A stretch of 64,000 bases of DNA from Acidobacteria bacterium Ga0077534 (lineage in GTDB: Bacteria; Acidobacteriota; Blastocatellia; Pyrinomonadales; Pyrinomonadaceae), in NCBI GenBank assembly GCA_001464455.1, contig LNEI01000001.1, positions 1 to 64,000 of the forward strand, written 5' to 3'. The position numbers and the translations under genes are program-made. The notes beneath the pieces were generated by a model. The model worked only from the letters and a program-made list of their open reading frames with translations, was not told the DNA's origin and did not search any database. The stretch's first letter is position 1, and each line of letters opens with the position of its first letter. Shown piece after piece: positions 50,885 through 62,047 of this stretch.

Positions 50885-51703
50885 CTAAAAGTCCAAATAC
50901 TGAATGATCGGATGCACGCCGCCTGCATCGACCGATTTTATCTTCGCACCTTTTCCACTCAATGCGTCGATAGCCGTTTTCAAGCTCTTGCCGAGGTTGT
51001 CACGCGCAAGCGACACGGAGATAAACTTTCCAGAATCCTCGACCAGAGCGATAGGCTCGCGGGGATTTGCAAGACTAAACTCCTTAATGTGGGAAGCTAC
51101 TTCAAACTGCTTCGCTTCGTCCACCATTCGTTTGTATACTTTCAGCCGGGCAATATTGTCAGGGCCGGCTTTTTCTGTTTTTGATTCGTCCCATCCCTTG
51201 AGGAGAAATGGAAACTTTTCTTCGTTCCCCTTCACCGGCACGAGCACCGTCCCTTCGCCGTCAACGAGATAATTTCCGGATGACAGTTTAACGATCGCGA
51301 CCGGAACACGTTCGACAATATTCACCGTGATTCCAGCCGGCAAGGCCCTTGAAACCGACGCACTCTTAACAAAAGGAAATTTTTCAATTTTGATCTTCGC
51401 GTCAGCGAGGTCAGCGTTCCAAACCCCTGATTTTTCGACCGTGGAGTTAATGACCCGAACAATGTCTTCCTTCGGCGTACGCTCGATTCCGCGAACATCG
51501 ACTCCTCTCAGGTTGAAAAACTGGGAGGCCGTCGCCGTCTCATATCCAGACAAACTCATGAAAACAATTCCAGCGACGAGAAGGAGCAGTATCACTGTCG
51601 GAACCGCGAACTTAAGCATGTCCGCGGGAGTTCCACTGCGAGTTCGCCTGGAACTACGGACTCGAACTGAAGCCCTCGAAGTTGTTTTCTTCTTTTTCGG
51701 CAT
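50885..51703 (-). CDS. ftsQ: Cell division protein FtsQ
   Basis: A 272-residue bitopic protein. A basic cytoplasmic tail (many Lys and Arg, residues 1-28) leads to a transmembrane segment (about 29-51) and a POTRA domain (FFNLRGVDVRGIERTPKEDIV), then the FtsQ beta domain (NIVERVPVAIVKLSSGNYLVDGEG). It links early and late divisome proteins with FtsB/FtsL. Length is typical. It lies 25 nt after murC and 5 nt before ftsA. Confidence 0.93.
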   Translation of the reverse strand: MPKKKKTTSRASVRVRSSRRTRSGTPADMLKFAVPTVILLLLVAGIVFMSLSGYETATASQFFNLRGVDVRGIERTPKEDIVRVINSTVEKSGVWNADLADAKIKIEKFPFVKSASVSRALPAGITVNIVERVPVAIVKLSSGNYLVDGEGTVLVPVKGNEEKFPFLLKGWDESKTEKAGPDNIARLKVYKRMVDEAKQFEVASHIKEFSLANPREPIALVEDSGKFISVSLARDNLGKSLKTAIDALSGKGAKIKSVDAGGVHPIIQYLDF

Positions 51704-51728
51704 ACTTAAAAGCTCAATCCCCCGCCTT

Positions 51729-53108
51729 CTACTGCAGCTTTGCCAGGATCTCGTCCGAGAGCCCTGTAATGCTTCCGGCTCCGAGCGTTATTACGAGATC
51801 TCCCTGCTGAAGTGTGCTCGCAACTTGATCAGCGGCAGTCTCGATCGCGCCGATAAAGTGAGCGTTCTTGTGACCAAACTTACGAATATTGTCAGTCAAG
51901 ACCTCAGCGGTTATACCCTCGATCGGAGCTTCGCTCGCCGGGTAGATATCAAGAACAAAAAGAACGTCGGCATTATTGAAAGCCCGGACAAATTCGTCCA
52001 TTAGATCACGAGTACGGGAGTAACGATGCGGCTGAAAAACAACTACGGTTCGCTTCCCGCCGGAACTGTTCTTCGCCGCCGAGAGGGTGGCAATGACCTC
52101 GGTCGGGTGGTGTCCGTAATCGTCAACCACCGTCACACCGCCCGCTTCCCCTTTAAACTGAAAACGACGGTTCGCATTCTTAAAGCCCGCAAATGCCTCA
52201 ACGATCTTTTCAAACGGCACCTCCAGTTCCATCGCCACAGCCGTTGCAGCTAAAGCATTGTAAACATTATGGGTGCCCGGCACTGGCAAGAAGATATCCC
52301 CGAGCGTGGCCGAAGCTTTCCTTACGGTGAAAGTCGACCCAAAGGTCTCGTTGAACCTGATATCGTGAGCCGAGATATCAGCCTGGGCAGATAGACCGTA
52401 GGTTACGCGTCGCCTTTTTATCTGCGGTATGATCAACTGCACGTTGGGATCGTCAAGACAGATGATCGCCGCTCCGTAAAACGGCACCTTGTTCACAAAA
52501 TCGGTGAAGCACTGAACTACATCATCCATCCCTTTATAGGATTCCATGTGTTCTTTGTCGATGTTAGTCACCACGGCGATGGTCGGGTAAAGCATCAAAA
52601 ATGATCGATCGCTCTCATCTGCTTCCGTGACAAACCAATCGGACTGACCGAGCCTCGCATTCGAGCCCAAAGTATCGACAACCCCGCCAACCACGGTTGT
52701 CGGATCAACACCGGCATGGCCCAGGACCGTCGCTATCATCGACGTCGTCGAGGTCTTTCCGTGGGTACCCGACACCGCGACCGCATAAGGCTTTAGTGTC
52801 ATCAACTCCGCCAGCATCTCAGCTCGAGGAATGACGGGAATGCTCCTCGATTTCGCTTCAACGACCTCCGGATTATCTTCCTTGACCGCAGAGGAATAAA
52901 CTACAACCTGAGCAGATCCGACGTTCTCGGCTCGATGCCCTTCGGCGATTCCTACATTAAAGAGTGTCTCCAGCCTATCGGTGTTCTTAGATTTCTTAAC
53001 ATCGGAACCCGTCACCACAAATCCAAGATTGCAAAGCACTTCAGCGATGCCGCTCATGCCGATGCCGCCGATGCCGATGAAATGAATTCTTTTTACGTGA
53101 CGAAACAT
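51729..53108 (-). CDS. murC: UDP-N-acetylmuramate--L-alanine ligase
   Basis: A 459-residue cytoplasmic ligase adding the first amino acid to UDP-MurNAc. The N-terminal Rossmann motif is [16 protein letters not shown] and the ATP-binding loop [16 protein letters not shown]. The nucleotide and substrate residues in [11 protein letters not shown] and [10 protein letters not shown] are intact. Length matches the family. murC and murG are 25 nt apart, and so are murC and ftsQ. Confidence 0.97.
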   Translation of the reverse strand: MFRHVKRIHFIGIGGIGMSGIAEVLCNLGFVVTGSDVKKSKNTDRLETLFNVGIAEGHRAENVGSAQVVVYSSAVKEDNPEVVEAKSRSIPVIPRAEMLAELMTLKPYAVAVSGTHGKTSTTSMIATVLGHAGVDPTTVVGGVVDTLGSNARLGQSDWFVTEADESDRSFLMLYPTIAVVTNIDKEHMESYKGMDDVVQCFTDFVNKVPFYGAAIICLDDPNVQLIIPQIKRRRVTYGLSAQADISAHDIRFNETFGSTFTVRKASATLGDIFLPVPGTHNVYNALAATAVAMELEVPFEKIVEAFAGFKNANRRFQFKGEAGGVTVVDDYGHHPTEVIATLSAAKNSSGGKRTVVVFQPHRYSRTRDLMDEFVRAFNNADVLFVLDIYPASEAPIEGITAEVLTDNIRKFGHKNAHFIGAIETAADQVASTLQQGDLVITLGAGSITGLSDEILAKLQ

Positions 53109-53133
53109 TATTTTTGACTCTTGAACTCGACTA

Positions 53134-54207
53134 TTAAACGCTGTGCTTCAGCTCCTCTATGATATCGACCGCAGCAGCCGCTGCATTCGGGCGGCTAAGC
53201 TTTCTTGCTTCCGCCTCCATTCGTGTGATCGATTCAGGGTCCTGCGAATATGCGATTATCTGACTCGCAAGGATCTCTGGCGTCAGATCTTTTTGTAAGA
53301 TCATCTTCGCGGCATGCGCGTTTTGCAACGCCTCAGCATTTTTCTGCTGATGATTGTCGGCGGCACCCGGAAACGGCACCATTATCGACGCCTTTCCGGC
53401 AGCTGAAAGTTCGGCGCAAGTCGTGGCACCGGCACGGCAAATTATCAGATCGGCCTTGCCAAACTCCACAAAAATATCCGATATGAACGGCCTGATATCC
53501 GCCGAAAACTTAGACGAAGCGTAAGCATCCCGAATTCTTTCGAAATCCGCCTCGCCCGTCTGATGTGTTATGGCAAGTTTCTCAGCATGCGGTTCCAGCA
53601 GAGGCAAAGCGTCGGCCATTGCATTGTTTATCGCCCTGGCACCCTGCGAACCGCCAAAAATTAATATCTGAAGAACCTCGCCACGTTTTTTTTCAGGGAT
53701 CTCAAAAAACTCCTTTCGCACCGGATTTCCCGTTACTACAGCTTTCTTTCCAAAGAAAGGTACAGCCTCTTCGAATGTCAACGCGGCACGATCAACAAAT
53801 CTGGCTAGCTGACGGTTCGTAAAGCCAGGCAGAGCGTTTGAATCCATAACGAGCGTTGGCACACCCATTATTGCCGCCATAAGCAAGACGGGCCCCGATA
53901 CATATCCTCCAGCGCCCACAACGACATGCGGGCGAAACTGTCGTATTATCTTGCGGGCCTCAAGAAAACTCTTTGGCAGTACCGAAAGTCCCTTGATCTT
54001 GCCGACCACACCAACATTCTTTAGCCCGGCACTGTTTATTAGCGAAAGCTGATAGCCGTTGTCCGGGACGATCTTTTTCTCAAGCCCGCGGGCGGTGCCA
54101 ACGAACAAGACTTCCGACTCCGCGTCGCGGCTCATTACCTCGTTCGCCACAGCTATCCCTGGATATATATGTCCGCCGGTCCCACCGGCCGCGATCAATA
54201 CTTTCAC
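53134..54207 (-). CDS. murG: UDP-GlcNAc:lipid I N-acetylglucosaminyltransferase
   Basis: A 357-residue peripheral membrane glycosyltransferase (GT28) that makes lipid II from lipid I. The N-terminal [28 protein letters not shown], and C-terminal [13 protein letters not shown] and [37 protein letters not shown] motifs are canonical. Its ATG overlaps the last base of the ftsW stop, so translation is coupled to ftsW. Confidence 0.97.
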   Translation of the reverse strand: MKVLIAAGGTGGHIYPGIAVANEVMSRDAESEVLFVGTARGLEKKIVPDNGYQLSLINSAGLKNVGVVGKIKGLSVLPKSFLEARKIIRQFRPHVVVGAGGYVSGPVLLMAAIMGVPTLVMDSNALPGFTNRQLARFVDRAALTFEEAVPFFGKKAVVTGNPVRKEFFEIPEKKRGEVLQILIFGGSQGARAINNAMADALPLLEPHAEKLAITHQTGEADFERIRDAYASSKFSADIRPFISDIFVEFGKADLIICRAGATTCAELSAAGKASIMVPFPGAADNHQQKNAEALQNAHAAKMILQKDLTPEILASQIIAYSQDPESITRMEAEARKLSRPNAAAAAVDIIEELKHSV

Positions 54208-55364
54208 TAATCCATCCTCCGGCGAGCACGAGAAACTCGCTTTCGTTGGGGAGGTTCGCGATAATCCGTTGTCGAAAACTTTGAAATATTGAGCAAGATA
54301 CCAATGCCGATCATCGTTACGATCACCGACGAACCTCCATAGGAGATGAACGGCAGCGGAATTCCCTTCGCAGGTAGGATCGAAATAACGACGCTGATAT
54401 TGAAGAGTGCCTGGACGATGATCCCGGTTATAATTCCTATGGCGAGAAGGTTACCAAATCGGTCCGGCGCCATCACCGCCGCCCTCGCCCCTCGCCATAG
54501 CAGGAAGCTGAATGCGACGACAACCGCCAAAGTTCCAACGAGGCCTAGTTCCTCACCTACCACGGAGAAAATAAAGTCTGAGTAAGGATACGGCAAATAG
54601 AAAAGCTTTTGGTGCCCCTGTGCAAAACCCTCGCCGAAGATACCGCCCGAACCTATAGCGTAGAGCGACTGTACCACCTGATATCCTTCGTCATCGGCAT
54701 ATTGAAACGGGTCAAGAAACGCCATCATTCGAGCAACGCGCCATGGGGCGAAATATATCGCCCCGGCACCGATCAGAACCAACGCTCCGCCAAGAGCTCC
54801 AATATGAAACAACCTCGCTCCTGCCGAGAAATATACGACCGAGAAGACGGCACACAGAACAATGGTCGTACCGAGATCTTTCTCCAAAAACACAAGTCCG
54901 GCCATCAAGCCGAGTGCTATAACACTGGGAGCGACGGTTTCTTTAACGTCGCCGACAACGTCCTCTTTCTTGGTTAAAAAATATGCAAGAAAGATCGGCA
55001 GGGCGATCTTTGCGAGTTCGGACGGCTGGAACGAAAACCCCGAGATCCGAATCCACCGCTGAGCACCATTGATCGCTGGAAAACCAAAAACAGCTAAAAG
55101 TAAGACGATCGTGATGGCAAAAATCGAATAAACGACAACTGGTTTCTGGAAAATGTGGTAATCGATCTTGCTGACCAGAAACATCGCCGCAAGGCCGCCA
55201 ACGGTAAACGCGACCTGCTTGTAAAAATAGGTGAACTGGCTCGAACTTTCAGTCTCTTTGAGGGCAAACATCGCCGAGGCGCTATACACCATCATCGCGC
55301 CAAAAACCGCTAGTGCAGCTGCGATACCAAACATTAACCAATCTGTACGATTCTCGTCCCTCAT
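54207..55364 (-). CDS. ftsW: Lipid II polymerase FtsW
   Basis: 386 residues from ATG 55364, preceded by GAAGG; ATGs 7 and 14 codons upstream are possible but less typical. A SEDS-family protein with ten membrane segments. Signatures include VYSASAMFAL, INGAQRWIRISGFSFQPSELAKIALPIFLAYFL, the catalytic-region FLEKDLGTTIVL and LPAKGIPLPFISYGGSSV. It polymerises glycan strands with its partner FtsI. The C-terminus is Arg-rich and cytoplasmic. Confidence 0.95.
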   Translation of the reverse strand: MRDENRTDWLMFGIAAALAVFGAMMVYSASAMFALKETESSSQFTYFYKQVAFTVGGLAAMFLVSKIDYHIFQKPVVVYSIFAITIVLLLAVFGFPAINGAQRWIRISGFSFQPSELAKIALPIFLAYFLTKKEDVVGDVKETVAPSVIALGLMAGLVFLEKDLGTTIVLCAVFSVVYFSAGARLFHIGALGGALVLIGAGAIYFAPWRVARMMAFLDPFQYADDEGYQVVQSLYAIGSGGIFGEGFAQGHQKLFYLPYPYSDFIFSVVGEELGLVGTLAVVVAFSFLLWRGARAAVMAPDRFGNLLAIGIITGIIVQALFNISVVISILPAKGIPLPFISYGGSSVIVTMIGIGILLNISKFSTTDYREPPQRKRVSRARRRMD

Positions 55365-55430
55365 CAACTTTTCGCCTTCGGCCATCCAATCCCTGCCCGA
55401 GAGCACCCATTGGACTAATAAGCGGTTCCG

Positions 55431-56807
55431 CTACGCCGTAACCACTCTTTGCATGCCTTTAACAGCTTCCTTGAATACCCGGCCTCGTTCCTCGTAACTC
55501 CTGAACATATCGAAACTCGCACACGCCGGTGCGAGTAAAACAGCGTCGCCGTGAGTGGCGACCTCAAAACTCTTCATGACAGCATCTTCCATCGATTCCG
55601 CCCTGATCAACGGTGCGACGCCTGACAACTGTGACTCGATATTGTCAGCATCCTCGCCTATAAGGACGATGGTTCTGACCGAGTTTCTGATCAGATCGAT
55701 CAAAGGAGCGTAGGGCGCATTCTTGCCTCGTCCACCAAGGATCAAGATCGTCTTCCCTTCCCCACCGCTCAAGGCATCGATAGCCTTCGAGGTAGCGTCC
55801 ACCGAAGTCGCCTTCGAATCGTTGTAGAACTTCACGCCATCGATCTCGGCAACAAACTCGATCCGATGCTCTACACCCTTGAATTCGGAGACCGTCTGCC
55901 GCATCGATTCAGGCGACGCTCCGCACGCGAGTCCGGCTGCAAAAGCGGCAAGAACGTTTTCGACGTTATGGAGCCCTCGAAGAAATATCTCGCTACGCGT
56001 CGTCAGAACTTTCTCCTTACCGTTAGAACGGCAGATGAGCTCATCCGCCCGCAAAAACAAGCCCTCGTCGAGTTCGCTCTTGACGCTGAACATGACAACG
56101 TTTGCTTTCAATCCGCTCGCCCAACTGGCCGTGATCTCATCGTCGGCATTGAGGATCGCCACATCTTCAGAGGTCTGGTTCATGAAGATCCGATGTTTTG
56201 CCGCGGCGTATTCCTGAAAACCCTCGTAACGGTCCAGATGGTTCGGCGTTACATTCAAACAGAGTGCAACATTAGCTCGAAAATTCACTATCGTTTCCAG
56301 TTGAAAGCTTGAAAGTTCGGCCACTGTCCAGCCATCATCACTCGATGTCTCCGTGAGACTCAAAAGCGGCGTTCCGATATTGCCGCCAACCTGAGTTGCG
56401 ATGCCTGAATTCTTTAACAGATCACCGATGAGTGCCGTGGTCGTCGTCTTACCGTTAGAGCCAGTGATACCTACGACCCGGCCCTTCATAAACCTAAACG
56501 CGAGTTCTACCTCGCCGATCACTTCCCCGTCTTTGCGATCAACGTACCGAGCCGGTATCGTGTTTGTCGGAACGCCTGGCGAGATAACAACGAGATCGAC
56601 CTGATCCAAAAGCCACGATGGTATCTCGCCACCGAGTAGGCCGACTCCATGGGCTTCTCTCAATGACCGAGCCTGATCGCTCCAATGTTCGACCGATTTG
56701 CTGTCATGCAAGGCAACAGTTGCTCCACGCTGCGAAAGAAAGCGCGCGGCCTCGATGCCGGATCTACCCGCACCGAGGACCAAAGCTTTTCTTCCTTCTA
56801 TCTGCAT
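55431..56807 (-). CDS. murD: UDP-N-acetylmuramoylalanine--D-glutamate ligase
   Basis: A 458-residue cytoplasmic Mur ligase adding D-Glu. VLGAGRSGIEAARFL marks the N-terminal domain, and GITGSNGKTTTTALIG is the ATP loop. LNVTPNHLDRYEGFQEYAAAKHRIF contains the family-diagnostic His-Leu-Asp segment, and VKFYNDSKATSVDATSKAIDAL is the C-terminal signature. It starts 4 nt after mraY. Confidence 0.97.
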   Translation of the reverse strand: MQIEGRKALVLGAGRSGIEAARFLSQRGATVALHDSKSVEHWSDQARSLREAHGVGLLGGEIPSWLLDQVDLVVISPGVPTNTIPARYVDRKDGEVIGEVELAFRFMKGRVVGITGSNGKTTTTALIGDLLKNSGIATQVGGNIGTPLLSLTETSSDDGWTVAELSSFQLETIVNFRANVALCLNVTPNHLDRYEGFQEYAAAKHRIFMNQTSEDVAILNADDEITASWASGLKANVVMFSVKSELDEGLFLRADELICRSNGKEKVLTTRSEIFLRGLHNVENVLAAFAAGLACGASPESMRQTVSEFKGVEHRIEFVAEIDGVKFYNDSKATSVDATSKAIDALSGGEGKTILILGGRGKNAPYAPLIDLIRNSVRTIVLIGEDADNIESQLSGVAPLIRAESMEDAVMKSFEVATHGDAVLLAPACASFDMFRSYEERGRVFKEAVKGMQRVVTA

Positions 56808-56811
56808 ATAT

Positions 56812-57963
56812 CTACCGAAGCTTGAGCGTCGTCAAACTAAGCAGCGTGAATAAGATCGCAACGATGACAAAGCGAAAAACGATCTTTGACTCCTTCCACC
56901 CGGTCATCTCAAAGTGATGATGAAGCGGCGTCATCTTAAATATCCTTCTCCCCGGGTGCCCGCCACGTTTTGTTAACTTAAAGACCGACACCTGCAGCAT
57001 CACAGAGAGAGCCTCGATAATAAAGACGCCCCCGATGAATGGGAGAAGAAACTCCTGCTTTGTCAGGATCGCTACCGTGCCCAGTGCTCCGCCGATCGCC
57101 AGCGACCCGACATCGCCCATAAATACTTCGGCCGGCGGGGCGTTGTACCAAAGGAAACCAAGACTGGCACCAACCATCGCTCCACAAAAGACCGTTAATT
57201 CAGCCGACGCCGGGTTATGAGTGATGTCAAGGTAATTTGACCAACGTGCGTCGCTCGCGATGTATGTCAAGCCCGTCAGGGCAGACATCGCTATAAAGGT
57301 CACACTCGCAGCAAGCCCGTCTAGCCCGTCCGTCAAATTGACGGCGTTGGACGAACCGAGCAGCACAAAAACAATAAATCCACCGTATATTATTGGCCCA
57401 ACCCAACTTACACTTATCGCGGGATTGGCCTCAGCGGTTGCCTTTAGGAATGGGATACTCATGTTCCACGGATACTCGCTGAATGCCCAAAGCAACCCCC
57501 AAACCAGCAAGGCCGTTATCAATTGTCCTGCGATCTTCTGTTTCCCGGTTAACCCTAGGCTTCGCTTTTTGACGATCTTTATCCAGTCGTCTGCAAAACC
57601 CACTAGAGCAAATAAGGTCGTGGCCCCGAGAGCGATCCAAAGATACAAGCTATCCAACCGAGCCCACAATATAGTTGAAACAAAGACCGATCCGATGATC
57701 AAAACACCGCCCATCGTCGGCGTTCCGCGCTTTTCCTGGTGTGAAGCCGGGCCCTCCTCGCGGATCTCCTGGCCGAACTTGAGTTCAGCAAGTTTCTTGA
57801 TCACCTTGCCACCTAGAAGCAGCGAAATAAGCAAAGCCGTGATCGTGGAAAGTGCGGTCCGGAATGTTACATACTGGATAACATTAAGCCCCTTAAAGAT
57901 CCACGACTCGCTGACGCGTCCGTATTCCTGGAAGATGAACTGGTATAAGAAGTAGTAGAGCAT
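56812..57963 (-). CDS. mraY: Phospho-MurNAc-pentapeptide transferase
   Basis: A 383-residue integral membrane enzyme making lipid I from UDP-MurNAc-pentapeptide and undecaprenyl phosphate. Signatures are [36 protein letters not shown] with the Asp pair, [15 protein letters not shown] and [15 protein letters not shown], and [15 protein letters not shown]. About ten membrane segments are seen. It sits between murF (25 nt) and murD (4 nt). Confidence 0.98.
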   Translation of the reverse strand: MLYYFLYQFIFQEYGRVSESWIFKGLNVIQYVTFRTALSTITALLISLLLGGKVIKKLAELKFGQEIREEGPASHQEKRGTPTMGGVLIIGSVFVSTILWARLDSLYLWIALGATTLFALVGFADDWIKIVKKRSLGLTGKQKIAGQLITALLVWGLLWAFSEYPWNMSIPFLKATAEANPAISVSWVGPIIYGGFIVFVLLGSSNAVNLTDGLDGLAASVTFIAMSALTGLTYIASDARWSNYLDITHNPASAELTVFCGAMVGASLGFLWYNAPPAEVFMGDVGSLAIGGALGTVAILTKQEFLLPFIGGVFIIEALSVMLQVSVFKLTKRGGHPGRRIFKMTPLHHHFEMTGWKESKIVFRFVIVAILFTLLSLTTLKLR

Positions 57964-57988
57964 GGTTATAAACCCAGGTCTCGTAATG

Positions 57989-59473
57989 CTAACCCGTTAC
58001 AGCTTCCGTCGATTTGGAATTTGCCTTCTCCAAATGAAACTTTTCCATCAATTTCGCGATGACATTCTCCGTCCGGACACCTCGCGACCCCTTGACCAGG
58101 ACAACGTCACCACCGACGACCATTTCACAAAGAGCATCGCCCGCGACGGAAGAATCCTCAGCAAATCGAACCTCGGAAACGCCTGCGGAACGAGCACCTT
58201 CGACGAGTTCGCGTCCAAATCCCCTTACCCCAATCAAAACGTCGATCCCGAGTTCCGCCAATCGTTTGCCGGTTCTGCGATGTATCTCCGCCGCGTCCGG
58301 CCCGAGTTCAAGCATTTCGCCGGCAACGACTATCTTCCGTCTCGGACCACCGCCATCAACCAAAGTTTGGACCATCGAGATCAATGCGTCGGGGTTGGAA
58401 TTATACGAATCATTAATAACCGTGAAGCCTTCAGCAAAGTGAAGGATCTCACCCCTCTGTTGCGGAGCCTCGACAGTGCTTAGTCCGGCGGCGATCTGTG
58501 CCGCGTTCATCCCAAAAGTTGACGCAACAGCCGCTGCGGCCAGACCATTTAGAATATTGTGCTTACCGTTGAGAGGAAACGAGACCTCTGCTTCTTCTCC
58601 TTTGATCGAAAGTACAAAAGTCGTTTCGCCAAAGCATTCGAACTTGATCTGCTCCGCACGAACGTCTGCCCGGCTTTCGATGCCATAACTCAGAACCGAT
58701 CCGCGACTCAACTCACTCATCGCCATCACCCGCGGATCATCCGCATTGAGGACAGCGACTCCGCCAGGTTTCATTCCTTCGATCAACTCGGCCTTCGCCC
58801 TTGCAATTCCTTCGATCGACCCGAGATGCTCAAGATGAACAGGCAAAACGTTTAATTCGACCGCAACGTCAGGAGGAGTTATCCGGCACAGACGGGCGAT
58901 CTCATTTAGCGGGGTCGACATTCCCATTTCGAGAACCGCGACGTCGTAGGTTGGGTCTTTCGCAAGATTGAGGACAGTTAACGGATGTCCGAGCCCATTG
59001 TTGTAGTTCTTAATGTTACGCAGAACCTTCTTTCCGCCAGCGGCGAGCACATGAGCGGTCAGCTCTTTCGCCGTGGTCTTTCCCGCACTTCCGGTGATGG
59101 CGACAACAGGTTTGTTCCACTCGCGGTAGACGCCGTGGGCGAGCCGCTGAAATGCAGCGATCACGTCATTCGCAAAAAGCAATCTCGAGCGGAATGGTTC
59201 GAGAAGTTCGCGATGCTCTTCGTAGCGCTCGGGCCTGACCACGCATGCAACCGCTCCTTGGCTTAGCGCCGAAGGCACGTAACGGGTCGAATCATCAAAA
59301 TCACCGTTGAAACCATTTTCCGTATATTCCGGCTGAGATAGTGCGAAGAACAGCCCGCCTGCGATAACCTCACGTGAATCGATAGCAAAAGAACCCACCT
59401 CGCGATCTCGCAAAGCGGGGTCAAGCTGCGCCGAGTCGGCGTTCATGTATTTGATCGCGTTATCAAGTTTCAA
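57989..59473 (-). CDS. murF: UDP-MurNAc-tripeptide--D-Ala-D-Ala ligase
   Basis: A 494-residue Mur ligase. The ATP loop is [37 protein letters not shown] and [25 protein letters not shown] are MurF-type. The C-terminal domain has [19 protein letters not shown]. Residues 1-90 form the uridine-binding domain. The start overlaps the ftsI stop by 11 nt. In most dcw clusters murE lies between ftsI and murF; here that gene is missing. Confidence 0.96.
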   Translation of the reverse strand: MKLDNAIKYMNADSAQLDPALRDREVGSFAIDSREVIAGGLFFALSQPEYTENGFNGDFDDSTRYVPSALSQGAVACVVRPERYEEHRELLEPFRSRLLFANDVIAAFQRLAHGVYREWNKPVVAITGSAGKTTAKELTAHVLAAGGKKVLRNIKNYNNGLGHPLTVLNLAKDPTYDVAVLEMGMSTPLNEIARLCRITPPDVAVELNVLPVHLEHLGSIEGIARAKAELIEGMKPGGVAVLNADDPRVMAMSELSRGSVLSYGIESRADVRAEQIKFECFGETTFVLSIKGEEAEVSFPLNGKHNILNGLAAAAVASTFGMNAAQIAAGLSTVEAPQQRGEILHFAEGFTVINDSYNSNPDALISMVQTLVDGGGPRRKIVVAGEMLELGPDAAEIHRRTGKRLAELGIDVLIGVRGFGRELVEGARSAGVSEVRFAEDSSVAGDALCEMVVGGDVVLVKGSRGVRTENVIAKLMEKFHLEKANSKSTEAVTG

Positions 59474-61487
59474 ATCTGTACCTATTTGATCTGATCTCTA
59501 CAAAAGGAGCCGACCGTGCCGAGAAACGAAGTCGCTCAGCAGATACTTTTTCCTTCTCTTTTTCTTTCGGCTTCGGCCTTTTATCGATCACCGGCTTCTC
59601 TGTGACGACCGGGGGCGTTGTCCCCTTCTTTGTAGGGGACGAGGATTTCTCCTTGTCTGCAGTCAGCTCGTCAGCGACCGGAGTCTCGGGGATATCCTTC
59701 TCCACAAAAGTCTCTTGACGGATCCGAGCGTCTGTCGGAACGTGTAGCTCGTGTAAAAGTTGCTGGGCGATGTCACGAAAAACCGGAGCGGCGACCATTC
59801 CGCCATCGCGGGCTCCCGATCTTGGCTCATCCATTATCACGCCAATCACTATCTCGGGGTCGTCAGCCGGAGCCATGCCGATAAATGACGAAATGTACTT
59901 GCTTGAATCAACGCTCTTCGTCTTAGCGTTAAACTTCCATGCCGTGCCAGTTTTCCCTGCGGCTGTGTAGCCGTTCAACTGCGCCCGACGACCAGTTCCG
60001 GTCTGCACGACCTGTTTCAGCATCGTTCGCAAATGACGAGCAGTTTCAGGTGTAACTACTTGTATTTGTTCACTTTGCGAAGGCAGCTGCGGAGCCTCGC
60101 CCGGCCTCCTTGTCTCCTTTATCAGCCGCGGCCTGACCTTCACTCCATTGTTGGCTATCGTCGCAAATGCACTGGTCATTTGCAACGCAGTTACACCAAT
60201 TTCATACCCGATGGATAGCGAAGCTAACGAGTCACCGTTCCACTTCGAAAGCGGACGGACGATACCGCTTGTTTCGGCAGGAAGTTCTATCCCGGTCTTC
60301 TCGCCAAAACCCATTTTCTGCACCATCGCTGCAAAATCCTCTCGCCCGGCTCCGAGAGCCGTTTTTATCGCACACACATTGCTTGAATGCGCCATCGCCT
60401 GCGAATACGATACCGTTCCCACGGCATGAGAATCCTTAAAGACATGGTCAGCGATCTCGATGGTGCCATTTCCACTACTTATCATGTCCGTCGGCGTGAA
60501 CATCTTCTTCTCAAGGCCCGCTCCATAGGTAACGATCTTGAATGTCGAACCAGGTGAGTAAACGGCTTGAACTGCCTGATTTGTGATATGGGCTCGAGAC
60601 TTGTCGGTGATAAGATTCGGATCGAATGTCGGATAGTTTGCAAGCGCCAGTATCTCGCCCGTTTTCGCCGACATGACGACTGCAATGCCCGATTTTGCGT
60701 CCGCGGTCTTGACACCGTTTTCGAGTGCCTGCTCGACCATGTACTGCATTGCCGAATCGATCGTGAGGACAACATCGCTTGGAGCTGACCGCTCCGCTAT
60801 TTCCTCGTCATAAACCCGCCCCAAACGATCTCGCTGCTGCAGTTTCCTTACGATCGTCCCATGCAGTAGATCCTCCTGCGACTGTTCTATGCCGGCAACC
60901 CCTTCGTCGTTATCGTTACTATGGCCAACTACGTGAGCAGCCAGAGTTTGTTGGGGATAAGAACGTTTCTGTTCGTCCTTCCAGTGGAGGCCAGCATAGT
61001 TGGGAAGGTCAGCCTTGCGTGTATCACCAAGATCGAGAGCTTTATTTATGCGGGTTACCGCCTCTTCATCCAGCTTGCGTACCAGCGGGATGAAGCGCTT
61101 TTTTTGAGCTTTGCCCTCTTTTAATTGAGCGGCAAGCTGGGCGGCATCGATCTTAAGAGCCTTTGCTATGTTTCCGGCTGCTTCATCGATCTTCGTTTCC
61201 GGCATCTCTGTCGGATCAGCGTACAATGTCTTGACTCGCAGACTCATGGCCAGAGCCCTTCCGTTTCGGTCGAAAATCGACCCACGGAGCATTCGTGTCT
61301 GTTTGACATCCTGCCGCATTGAGACCGCCCGGTCCTTGAGCCATTCATGTTGCGAGACCTGTAGGTAGACCAGCCGAACGCTGATGCCGCCGATCCACAA
61401 GATCAAGAAGCCCACCACCAGCATAAATCTGGTGAAGGCTACTTGCTTCATGTTTCGCTTTCTAGGCTTGCGCACGGAGGTTTTCAT
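59463..61487 (-). CDS. ftsI: Division-specific penicillin-binding protein (FtsI/PBP3 type)
   Basis: A 674-residue class B transpeptidase with one N-terminal membrane anchor (about 13-36) and a dimerisation domain. The transpeptidase motifs are SPGSTFKIV (SxxK), AHSSNVCAIK (SxN) and AAGKTGTAWKF (KTG). It cross-links septal peptidoglycan with FtsW. After about residue 590 there is an unusual Lys/Glu/Pro/Thr-rich tail of about 70 residues with no PASTA domain. It overlaps murF by 11 nt and follows ftsL by 59 nt. Confidence 0.95.
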   Translation of the reverse strand: MKTSVRKPRKRNMKQVAFTRFMLVVGFLILWIGGISVRLVYLQVSQHEWLKDRAVSMRQDVKQTRMLRGSIFDRNGRALAMSLRVKTLYADPTEMPETKIDEAAGNIAKALKIDAAQLAAQLKEGKAQKKRFIPLVRKLDEEAVTRINKALDLGDTRKADLPNYAGLHWKDEQKRSYPQQTLAAHVVGHSNDNDEGVAGIEQSQEDLLHGTIVRKLQQRDRLGRVYDEEIAERSAPSDVVLTIDSAMQYMVEQALENGVKTADAKSGIAVVMSAKTGEILALANYPTFDPNLITDKSRAHITNQAVQAVYSPGSTFKIVTYGAGLEKKMFTPTDMISSGNGTIEIADHVFKDSHAVGTVSYSQAMAHSSNVCAIKTALGAGREDFAAMVQKMGFGEKTGIELPAETSGIVRPLSKWNGDSLASLSIGYEIGVTALQMTSAFATIANNGVKVRPRLIKETRRPGEAPQLPSQSEQIQVVTPETARHLRTMLKQVVQTGTGRRAQLNGYTAAGKTGTAWKFNAKTKSVDSSKYISSFIGMAPADDPEIVIGVIMDEPRSGARDGGMVAAPVFRDIAQQLLHELHVPTDARIRQETFVEKDIPETPVADELTADKEKSSSPTKKGTTPPVVTEKPVIDKRPKPKEKEKEKVSAERLRFSARSAPFVEIRSNRYRFET

Positions 61488-61546
61488 CTCGTCATTCTCG
61501 ATCCTTCAGCGGCACGTCGATCTAATACGGGGAAAGGGCTCAGCTT

Positions 61547-62023
61547 CTATCTCAATGCTACAAGCTTCCTGGTCTGATCAACTGGCTTTTTTGGTGAAGG
61601 TTCGAGGTCCTTGCGAACAGGCTGGGTCGCACTGATCTTTTGGACGAGCGGCTGACCCGCTGATGGATTTGGCCGCGCGGCCTTCATCTCGATCGGGTCC
61701 GCTGACGCCAGCATGTTGGTGCTTACAGAAGGGGCATCAAGCAGCCCCAGTTTCTTGGCCGACCGTTTTACCTCAGTTGGAGAAAGAGAAACCTCACGAG
61801 CGTGGATCAAACGCTGCTTTTCGGCTTCGAGCTGGTCGATCTGGCGCCGAAGTCGTGAATTTTTCATCCCGTAGTCCATCGACGCAAAATGCTGCTGGGC
61901 CGCAAAGAAAAACCCGCTAACCAGCAACGCGCCGCAAAGAAAAACCAAAAGATAAGATGTCATGCCGCGATTTGCCGCGTTCTTCGTACGTCCATTTTTT
62001 GCTGTCTCGTTTCTTTTGATCAT
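61547..62023 (-). CDS. ftsL: FtsL-like septum formation protein
   Basis: A 158-residue bitopic protein in the ftsL position. A basic N-terminus (about 1-20) is followed by a membrane segment (SYLLVFLCGALLVSGFFFAA) and a coiled coil (NSRLRRQIDQLEAEKQRL). The region EVSLSPTEVKRSAKKLGL is the short C-terminal motif typical of this family. A Pro/Ser/Lys-rich tail of about 60 residues extends beyond the usual end. Sequence divergence is normal for FtsL; the assignment rests mainly on topology and location between rsmH and ftsI. Confidence 0.85.
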   Translation of the reverse strand: MIKRNETAKNGRTKNAANRGMTSYLLVFLCGALLVSGFFFAAQQHFASMDYGMKNSRLRRQIDQLEAEKQRLIHAREVSLSPTEVKRSAKKLGLLDAPSVSTNMLASADPIEMKAARPNPSAGQPLVQKISATQPVRKDLEPSPKKPVDQTRKLVALR

Positions 62024-62047
62024 CTTTTGCTCCGATTCCCCTTCTTA

